Source: Sulfurimonas sp.
Lineage (GTDB): Bacteria > Campylobacterota > Campylobacteria > Campylobacterales > Sulfurimonadaceae
Direction of reading: 5' to 3'
Assembly (NCBI GenBank): GCA_027066935.1
Contig: JAMOMX010000084.1
Location: 1-16,429, forward strand
Length of the DNA stretch: 16,429 bases
A program made the translations under genes and the position numbers. Each line of letters opens with the position of its first letter. Position 1 is the first letter of the stretch. Positions 7,463-12,667 of the stretch are shown one piece after another. The notes under the pieces are model-generated. The model was not told the origin of the DNA. It was given only the letters and a program-made list of their open reading frames with translations, and did not search any database.

Positions 7463-8145
7463 TTTATACTTTGTGTATTTGCTTTTTTATAGATATTTTG
7501 TGCCCTTTTTGAGATTTTATCACCATCAAAACTAATAAATGGTTTATGAATTTTCATCAAGGAGTTAGAACCATTTCTAGCATGTACTAACACCAATGAA
7601 GCTACTCTATCTATCTTTGGATGAACAAATTGAACATCTACAATTTTCATCTTTACTTTTGCCAACTCTGCACAAATCTCGCCAAAATATATAGCATCAT
7701 AACAAAAGACAAAATGAGATTTTGGTTTTAAAAGCTGTGATACTTTTTTAAAAAAATCACCAATTGGCAAATTTATATTGTACCTTGCATTAAACAACAT
7801 CTCATCTTCACTTTTTGTACTCTCAGAGTGATAAAATGGTGGATTTGAAACTATATAATCATACTTTTTTTCAAACTGATACGTTAACATATCTCCTGAG
7901 TGTATCTTATAATCAATACTATTTACTCTTGCATTATTTGTAGCGTATGACACAAAAATATCTTGCTTTTCTATAGCTTCAATATTTACTTTTTTATTGT
8001 CTCTAGCAACTAAAAGTCCTACAATCCCACATCCTGCTCCAACATCAAGCATATCCCCACGAGGGTTAAAAGATGAAATGAAGTCATATAAAAACAAAGA
8101 ATCACTATTATAGCAATAACCTGATTCTGGTTGATAAAGTAACAT
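7450..8145 (-). CDS. trmN6: TrmN6-like tRNA1(Val) A37 N6-methyltransferase
   Basis: The 231-residue protein is a class I methyltransferase. It has the SAM-binding DVGAGCGIVGLLVA (34-47), an acidic strand end EAIEK, and the N6-adenine catalytic motif NPPFY (101-105). The short N-terminal YQPESGYCYNSDSLFLYDF is typical of the YfiC/TrmN6 group, which methylates A37 of tRNA1(Val). Substrate is inferred from family resemblance; a related RNA or protein methyltransferase cannot be excluded. Two ATGs lie in tandem (8148 and 8145). AAGGA lies only two bases from the first and five from the second, so 8145 is preferred. This is the first gene of the overlapping trio and is divergent from kdsB. Confidence 0.82.
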   Translation of the reverse strand: MLLYQPESGYCYNSDSLFLYDFISSFNPRGDMLDVGAGCGIVGLLVARDNKKVNIEAIEKQDIFVSYATNNARVNSIDYKIHSGDMLTYQFEKKYDYIVSNPPFYHSESTKSEDEMLFNARYNINLPIGDFFKKVSQLLKPKSHFVFCYDAIYFGEICAELAKVKMKIVDVQFVHPKIDRVASLVLVHARNGSNSLMKIHKPFISFDGDKISKRAQNIYKKANTQSIKCQI

Positions 8146-8171
8146 CATTATCCTTAATTTTATTTCATAAA

Positions 8172-8295
8172 ATAAAGGTAACCTTTATCTTTTTTAAAAC
8201 GGTATCGGAAATAATTCCGTTACCTACGCTAACACTTGGTTCTCTTTGGCAGAGAGCCCAAAGCACTAGTGCTTTTATTTAAAGAATTCCTTTAA
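8172..8295. repeat. Cluster of hairpins in the divergent trmN6/kdsB spacer
   Basis: Five inverted repeats follow one another: ATAAAGG/CCTTTAT (8172-8188); GGTATCGGAA/TTCCGTTACC with one mismatch (8201-8224); TTGGTTCTCT with AGAGAGCCCAA, imperfect (8236-8261); the perfect 16-bp palindrome AAAGCACTAGTGCTTT (8260-8275); and TTAAAG/CTTTAA (8279-8295). A terminator makes no obvious sense here because both flanking genes read outward. Possible explanations are a decayed repetitive element, operators for the two genes, or a structured leader. Confidence 0.55.
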
Positions 8296-8305
8296 TAGAT
8301 TTGAT

Positions 8306-8311
8306 TATAAT
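8306..8311 (+). promoter_or_regulatory. Possible -10 element for kdsB
   Basis: A perfect TATAAT lies 30 bases before the kdsB ATG, with AAAGG (8328-8332) as ribosome site. There is no clear -35 hexamer at the right distance, which is common for Campylobacterota promoters. This is a sequence match only. Confidence 0.35.
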
Positions 8312-8341
8312 AATGATATTATATCTTAAAGGCTTTAAATT

Positions 8342-9058
8342 ATGATAATTATACCAGCTAGGCTTGCATCAACAAGGTTCCCACAAAAAGTTTTAGCAAA
8401 GATTGGTGGTCTGCCAATGGTTGTAAGGACGGCAAAAGCAGTTGAGCATTTAGATAAGGTTGTAGTAGCTGCTGATGATGAAGTAATCATATCAACTTGT
8501 AGAAAACATGGTATTGAAGCTATGTTAACTTCCACTACACATAAAAGTGGCACAGATAGAATCAATGAATGTGCTAATATTTTAAATCTTAAGGATGATG
8601 AGATAATTATAAATGTTCAAGCAGATGAACCTTTTATAGAACCAGAAGTTGTAGAGTTACTTATAAATAAACTCCAAGAGCTACAAAATGCAAAAGAGCC
8701 ATTTGTTATGGGTAGTTGTTATAACTCTATAAATGCCGACTCAGCAGAGGATCCAAACCTTGTAAAAGTTGTTTTAGATAGTGATAATAATGCCATATAC
8801 TTTTCACGCTCTTTAATTCCATACAACAGAAGTGGAAGAGCAAATTATTTTGGGCATATTGGCATATATGGATTTTCTAAAAAAAGTTTAAAAGAGTTTT
8901 GTAATTTAGATGATGCCCCAATAGAAGATATAGAGGGACTAGAACAACTCCGTGCCATCCATCATCAAAAAAAGATAACTATGCTTAAAGTTGCAAGCAC
9001 TAGTTTTGGGATTGACACTAAAGAAGATTTAGAGCGTGCTATAGAAATTTTTTTATAA
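8342..9058 (+). CDS. kdsB: 3-deoxy-manno-octulosonate (KDO) cytidylyltransferase
   Basis: The 238-residue enzyme activates KDO with CTP to CMP-KDO for lipopolysaccharide inner core and lipid A assembly, in the cytoplasm. It begins with the nucleotide-binding IIPARLASTRFPQK (3-16), then KSGTDR (68-73), the Mg-binding NVQADEP (91-97), YFSRSLIP (153-160), GHIGIYGF (171-178) and EDIEGLEQLR (195-204). All are at the usual spacing and the length is normal. ATG at 8342 follows AAAGG by 9 bases. It is a single gene, divergent from trmN6 and convergent with the small gene at 9442. Its presence indicates a Gram-negative envelope with KDO-containing lipooligosaccharide. Confidence 0.95.
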   Translation: MIIIPARLASTRFPQKVLAKIGGLPMVVRTAKAVEHLDKVVVAADDEVIISTCRKHGIEAMLTSTTHKSGTDRINECANILNLKDDEIIINVQADEPFIEPEVVELLINKLQELQNAKEPFVMGSCYNSINADSAEDPNLVKVVLDSDNNAIYFSRSLIPYNRSGRANYFGHIGIYGFSKKSLKEFCNLDDAPIEDIEGLEQLRAIHHQKKITMLKVASTSFGIDTKEDLERAIEIFL

Positions 9059-9068
9059 ATTTATAGTT

Positions 9069-9103
9069 ATACCAATCCTCATTAAAAGGTAGGTATTAAT
9101 ACC
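9069..9103. repeat. Dispersed 25-bp repeat, copy 2, ending in a 12-bp palindrome
   Basis: 9069-9093 begins ATACCAATCC and ends ATTAAAAGGTAGG, 23 of 25 identical to the copy at 1657-1681. Its last bases run into the perfect palindrome GGTATTAATACC (9092-9103). No gene begins after it on the plus strand, so the Shine-Dalgarno-like sequence is not used here. Confidence 0.55.
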
Positions 9104-9115
9104 AAGTATTTATTA

Positions 9116-9226
9116 GACTTCTTGCATAACCTAGATTCTGAATCAAGTTCAGAATGACGGAATTTCGAGCATGTCGTCATTCCAAACTTGATTTGGAATC
9201 TAGTTTTTAAAGTTTTGCAAGAAGTC
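9116..9226. mobile_element. MITE-like element, 111 bp, perfect 11-bp inverted ends
   Basis: The ends GACTTCTTGCA (9116-9126) and TGCAAGAAGTC (9216-9226) are perfect inverted copies. They are flanked on both sides by TATTA (9111-9115 and 9227-9231), a possible 5-bp target duplication; if TA is counted as part of the end, the duplication is shorter. Internally, CTAGA-hairpin-TGACG (9131-9159) is mirrored by CGTCA-hairpin-TCTAG (9174-9202). Each arm contains a perfect 8-bp stem: ATTCTGAA/TTCAGAAT and ATTCCAAA/TTTGGAAT, with 5-base loops TCAAG and CTTGA. There is no coding capacity. It ends a few bases from the stop codon of the small gene at 9233. Ends of this kind recall IS5-like elements, but this is not established. 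Confidence 0.75.
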
Positions 9227-9232
9227 TATTAA

Positions 9233-9442
9233 TTAAGTTCTTGGTTTTATTATGATAGTATAATCACCAAACTGTTCATTCATAGCAAATTCATGTTTTT
9301 TACAAAATGTCTCTTGCATATGTTTTATCATTATTTCAGCTTCATTTTTAGCATCATCTTTTAGATCAAACTCATTCACCTCTGCTAATCCACTTTTGAA
9401 AAAACATCTACATGCATTTTGAACTTTTACTTTATACGCCAT
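9233..9442 (-). CDS. Small conserved-looking hypothetical protein
   Basis: This 69-residue protein starts MAYKVKVQNACRCFFKSGLAE and ends FGDYTIIIKPRT. It is highly charged with three cysteines (two as CRC near the start, one in the middle) and no membrane segment, so it is probably cytoplasmic. AGGAG lies about 8 bases before the ATG, a strong ribosome site, and I recall similar small proteins in related genomes, though no function. It lies downstream of the chemosensory operon with a 111-base spacer, and its 3' end abuts a MITE. The amphipathic middle (EVNEFDLKDDAKNEAEIMIK) could be a helix. The two-cysteine start could bind metal, but one CxC pair is weak evidence. Confidence 0.7.
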   Translation of the reverse strand: MAYKVKVQNACRCFFKSGLAEVNEFDLKDDAKNEAEIMIKHMQETFCKKHEFAMNEQFGDYTIIIKPRT

Positions 9443-9494
9443 TACTAACTCCTAATTTTAATTTAATTTTTAATATAATGAAAATTAATTTATG

Positions 9495-9544
9495 CTAATT
9501 CTTTGGGCTCCATATTTTTACAAAATAAGGGCTCCAAGAATTAG
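9495..9544 (-). other. Stem-loop with repeated GGAGCCC, between chemosensory operon and small gene
   Basis: On the minus strand CTAATTCTT (9544-9536) pairs perfectly with AAGAATTAG (9503-9495). Inside the stem, GGAGCCC occurs twice as a direct repeat (9535-9529 and 9511-9505), separated by TATTTT and AAAAATA, which can pair. It follows the stop of the last che-operon gene, so it may be a terminator or 3' end-stabilising structure, but no uninterrupted T tract follows. It may equally be an element in the leader of the small gene. Confidence 0.45.
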
Positions 9545-9553
9545 AAATTTTCA

Positions 9554-10882
9554 TCAAAAATCAAATATGTCATCCATATCTCCTGCATCATCTGATGTAG
9601 TATTTTGCATTGTTAACATTGAAGATATTGTTTGACAATTAACAACAATAGTATCATTCATAAAATCAATACTTGGTGCACCACTTGTAAAACTCATATC
9701 AATCCACGAACTCATATCATTTGCAAAAGCTTTACACATTGGACCGAGTGACTCAGAGTTTTGAATAAACTCATCTTTATGGTTTGACATATCAGATGCT
9801 AAGGAACTTAACGCCACAGAGATAGAGTAAACTTCAGGATAAGAAGAAAGCAATGCCCCTATTTTCTCTAAATAGCCATATATCTCATCAACTTCTTCAT
9901 CATTTAAATCACCACCACCTGCAATTAACATTAGTGAATTTAAATTTGAAGCATACTCTTTTAAATCTATCATATCTTCAGGTTCTATATAATCAAATAC
10001 TACTAGATTTTTTTTAGATTTTTTAAATTTAGTAGATGTTACTTGATTAACCTCTTTTAAAGCTATAGGTTTACTTTTTGTCTCTGTATTTGATTCTATT
10101 TCATATTCTTCATCTCTTATTGTGTTTATTTTATAGAGTTTAAAAGAGAGAGTATCTCCCTCAATTTTGTAATCTAAATCAGAATCACTTCTTGAGATGA
10201 TAAGTTTAACAACTTTTTTTGGCATTTTTTCCATATTTTTAATCGAAAAATATTGAAATTGTTCTGATTCTTCTACATATATATCACAATGTTTAAAAAA
10301 TTTCAACTGGGTCTCTGCAATACTAAAAGCAGTACGAACCACATCACTTAAACCATCATATTTTTTATTTGTAGCAAACAAAAAACATTCCCAAAATTCA
10401 GCTAGTGCATTTTCTGAAGTTATCATAAATCTGGTATATTTACTAAATACTTTTGATGTGTATACATTGATTTTATTTATATTATGCATCAAATGTTCAC
10501 GATAATTATTAATAGCAATATAATTAGAAAGCCTACTTATAAATATATCTGTATTTATTGGTTTTGGTATATAGTCCTCTGCTCCATTATTTAAAATTAG
10601 TTTCATTCTATCTACATCATCAACAGCTGAAACAGCAATAATCATCATCTTAGGAAATTTTTCTTTTATAATTTTTGTAGCTTCAATTCCATCTACATTA
10701 GGCATCATAATATCCATATATACTATATCAAAATGGTTGTTTTGACATATATCTATAGCTTCTTGACCATCAGTTGCTTCTTTAATATCAAAAGAAATAT
10801 TTTCATTTTCTTGATAATCTTCTAAAACAAGCTTTATCATCATTCTATTATTTGAATTATCATCAACTATAAGTATATTCAT
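9554..10882 (-). CDS. Response regulator with a long unrecognised C-terminal region
   Basis: Residues 1-125 are an intact receiver domain: D7/D8, phospho-acceptor D57 in YMDIMMP, S85 and K107 in IPKPI. The remaining ~315 residues match no output domain I recognise. Residues about 125-250 look folded (FSKYTRFMITSENALAEFWECFLFA and following), then a charged linker, then a helical region rich in Leu/Ser to the end. The protein finishes DMDDIFDF, an acidic-hydrophobic tail like the CheY-binding tail of CheZ. Its ATG overlaps the ParA stop as ATGA, so it is the last gene of the operon. A role as a signalling output or array-associated adaptor is inferred from position only. Confidence 0.8.
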   Translation of the reverse strand: MNILIVDDNSNNRMMIKLVLEDYQENENISFDIKEATDGQEAIDICQNNHFDIVYMDIMMPNVDGIEATKIIKEKFPKMMIIAVSAVDDVDRMKLILNNGAEDYIPKPINTDIFISRLSNYIAINNYREHLMHNINKINVYTSKVFSKYTRFMITSENALAEFWECFLFATNKKYDGLSDVVRTAFSIAETQLKFFKHCDIYVEESEQFQYFSIKNMEKMPKKVVKLIISRSDSDLDYKIEGDTLSFKLYKINTIRDEEYEIESNTETKSKPIALKEVNQVTSTKFKKSKKNLVVFDYIEPEDMIDLKEYASNLNSLMLIAGGGDLNDEEVDEIYGYLEKIGALLSSYPEVYSISVALSSLASDMSNHKDEFIQNSESLGPMCKAFANDMSSWIDMSFTSGAPSIDFMNDTIVVNCQTISSMLTMQNTTSDDAGDMDDIFDF

Positions 10883-11631
10883 CTCTTCTCCTGTAGTTTT
10901 TTAAGTAGCTCTTCTACACACCTTTTATAATCTTTCATACCTTTTGAACGCTTTTCATTCAAAACAATAGGACGACCCTGCTCAAACTGACGAGCAAGTT
11001 TTATATCAACTCCAATTGGACTTAATAATTTTTCTTTACCAAAAGATGTTTCAACTTTTAATAAAGACTCTTTATGCTCATTAATATGAGGGTTATACAT
11101 AACTGGTAATATTGATACATCAACTATATCTCTACCAAGTTGAGATGCACTTTGAAACACTGCTCTTAACATCTGACCAACTGCTACTACACCTAAATGA
11201 TGTGGTATAAATGGAATTAATACACTATCAGCTACCTCTAATGAATTTTTTAATTGCGCATCTAATGTTGGCGGTGTATCTATTACACAATAATCAAAAA
11301 AATCAGAAATATTTTCTTTTTTAAAACGATTTTTTAAAACACCTCGTAAATCTGAATATTCATATACATCAAAAATTGCTAAAGCTGGAGATAATGTAAG
11401 ATTATCATGACATGTTGGAATAAAAGTTTCACTCAATGTTTTTCCCTCAAATATAGAGTGAACACCAAGAGTCTCACTTGGTTCACATCCAACACCAATG
11501 CTTGCATGACCTTGTGTATCAAAATCAAGCAATAGTACCTGACCTTTTTTAGCTAAAGAGCTAGCTATATTTACAGCAGTGGTAGTTTTAGCACTACCAC
11601 CCTTACGATTACTAACTACAATGGTTTTCAC
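10879..11631 (-). CDS. ParA-family ATPase of the chemosensory operon
   Basis: The 250-residue protein has the deviant Walker A of ParA/MinD ATPases, KGGSAKTTT (10-18), with signature Lys10 and catalytic Lys15. The residue before Lys15 is Ala14 instead of the usual Gly. It also has LLLDFDTQGHASIGVG and the Walker B YCVIDTPPTLDAQL. It is short and lacks an N-terminal HTH, unlike plasmid type Ia ParA. ParA-like proteins inside che operons (ParC/ParA of Vibrio and others) place arrays at cell poles, so the same job is inferred. The start is set at the GTG at 11631, which gives the usual MKTIVVSNRKGG; TTG at 11637/11640 is possible. It overlaps the STAS gene by 20 bases and the next gene by 4. Confidence 0.87.
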   Translation of the reverse strand: MKTIVVSNRKGGSAKTTTAVNIASSLAKKGQVLLLDFDTQGHASIGVGCEPSETLGVHSIFEGKTLSETFIPTCHDNLTLSPALAIFDVYEYSDLRGVLKNRFKKENISDFFDYCVIDTPPTLDAQLKNSLEVADSVLIPFIPHHLGVVAVGQMLRAVFQSASQLGRDIVDVSILPVMYNPHINEHKESLLKVETSFGKEKLLSPIGVDIKLARQFEQGRPIVLNEKRSKGMKDYKRCVEELLKKLQEKR

Positions 11632-11881
11632 TAGCAACAAATCCTTTTAAAACACTTTCATATATCTTCTTTGAATCTCCAAACTCATAAGAAGCAGTAT
11701 AACTTTTTTTATAAGCTAAGACAAGCTGAAGCACTGCTAAGTGTATATCATTACAACTCTTAAAATCAAAAACAACCTCATCTCCAGCCTTTTCTTGTAA
11801 AAAATCCCTTAATGAACTTATCTCATCTTCATATATAACTTCAGAAAATTTTACTATATTATTATCATATGTTATAGCCAT
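11612..11881 (-). CDS. STAS-like small protein lacking the phosphorylatable serine
   Basis: The 89 residues follow the alternating strand-helix pattern of STAS domains: a start strand (IVKFSEVIYEDEISSLRDFL), then EVVFDFKSCNDIHLAVLQLVLAYKKS, which aligns with the usual D-x-S-x-x-x-I-D-S-x-G-L-x-x-L core. In that alignment the regulatory Ser is Leu48 and the preceding Asp is His47, so phospho-control as in SpoIIAA is unlikely. It more resembles MlaB-like binding-only STAS domains. GGAG lies about 5-8 bases before the ATG. Position between the CheW-CZB and ParA genes, with overlap into ParA, suggests a partner in array assembly or placement. The domain call is moderately certain; the function is unknown. 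Confidence 0.65.
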   Translation of the reverse strand: MAITYDNNIVKFSEVIYEDEISSLRDFLQEKAGDEVVFDFKSCNDIHLAVLQLVLAYKKSYTASYEFGDSKKIYESVLKGFVASENHCS

Positions 11882-11891
11882 ATTAACTCCC

Positions 11892-12656
11892 TTATTTTGG
11901 TAATCTTAGTTCTGAAATAACATTTATTAAAACTTTATTAATATCTAAAATTCCTTCTATATCTAGTAGCTCACTTGTTTTATTTTCATTTTCACTACTC
12001 ATAATATCACTCTTTGTTATATGTGCAATATCATCAATATTGTCAATTTTAATTGCAAAAGTATCCCCTGCATTTTCATATATTAATAATTTTTGCAACG
12101 AATTTGCTACACTTTGTATCTCTAAAACAAAAACATCTAAAGAATCAATAGTTTGTGTGTATATATCTTCTAAACTATTCTTAAAAATATCTTTAGCCAT
12201 AGCTTTATCTTTTTTATATATTTCTAACACTTCACCACCTAAAAGATGAAGTTTTTTATGATATTCAATCAATTTTGTTAATTTTTTAGCTACTTTATCA
12301 TCATTTGGAGTAAAATTATCTACCCAAATTCCAAGTTCACAAATATGTGGATTGGTGGTGTCGTTAAATTCAGAATCCTCAAATATTGCACCCTTTAACT
12401 TAGTAACCCAATCTAAATGATCATATTTTAATTTTTTAAATAACTCAGATAGCTCTAGTTCATAATCTTTAATTCCTATCAATTTTCTAAAATTTAGTAC
12501 TTTTATAATTTTATCTTCATAAGACATGATTCCATCAATCATATGGTGTGATGTAGGTATATTAGTCAATTCTGGAACTTGAATAATCCTTTGAATATTA
12601 TCAATTCTTAAAGCATATTTATTATTAATTACACTAAAAACTATTAAATCAATCAT
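11892..12656 (-). CDS. CheW-like coupling protein interrupted by a CZB zinc-binding domain
   Basis: Residues 1-65 (LIVFSVINNKYALRIDNIQRI, then IPTSHHMIDGIMSYEDKIIKVLNF) and about 185-254 (LLIYENAGDTFAIKIDNIDDI, ending GILDINKVLINVISEL) form the two halves of a CheW fold. Between them lies a chemoreceptor zinc-binding (CZB) domain with its four ligands: H80 in HLDWVTKL, C106 in CELGIW, and H133 and H137 in HKKLHLLGGEV. CZB domains usually end soluble receptors or cyclases and respond to zinc or to oxidation of the zinc-binding Cys. Here the sensor would sit inside the scaffold that links receptors to CheA. The gene follows cheA by 11 bases with AAAGG at its ATG. Length 254 is far above plain CheW (about 150-170). 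Confidence 0.87.
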   Translation of the reverse strand: MIDLIVFSVINNKYALRIDNIQRIIQVPELTNIPTSHHMIDGIMSYEDKIIKVLNFRKLIGIKDYELELSELFKKLKYDHLDWVTKLKGAIFEDSEFNDTTNPHICELGIWVDNFTPNDDKVAKKLTKLIEYHKKLHLLGGEVLEIYKKDKAMAKDIFKNSLEDIYTQTIDSLDVFVLEIQSVANSLQKLLIYENAGDTFAIKIDNIDDIAHITKSDIMSSENENKTSELLDIEGILDINKVLINVISELRLPK

Positions 12657-12667
12657 TTTTTTTGCCT

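Noticed and set aside
8260..8280. AAAGCACTAGTGCTTTTATTT as an intrinsic terminator
   Set aside because: It lies between two genes that read away from each other, so nothing known would end there; the palindrome also leaves too small a loop for a normal terminator.
8335..8565. 76-codon minus-strand open frame over the start of kdsB
   Set aside because: It lies opposite clearly conserved KdsB motifs and has no recognisable features of its own.
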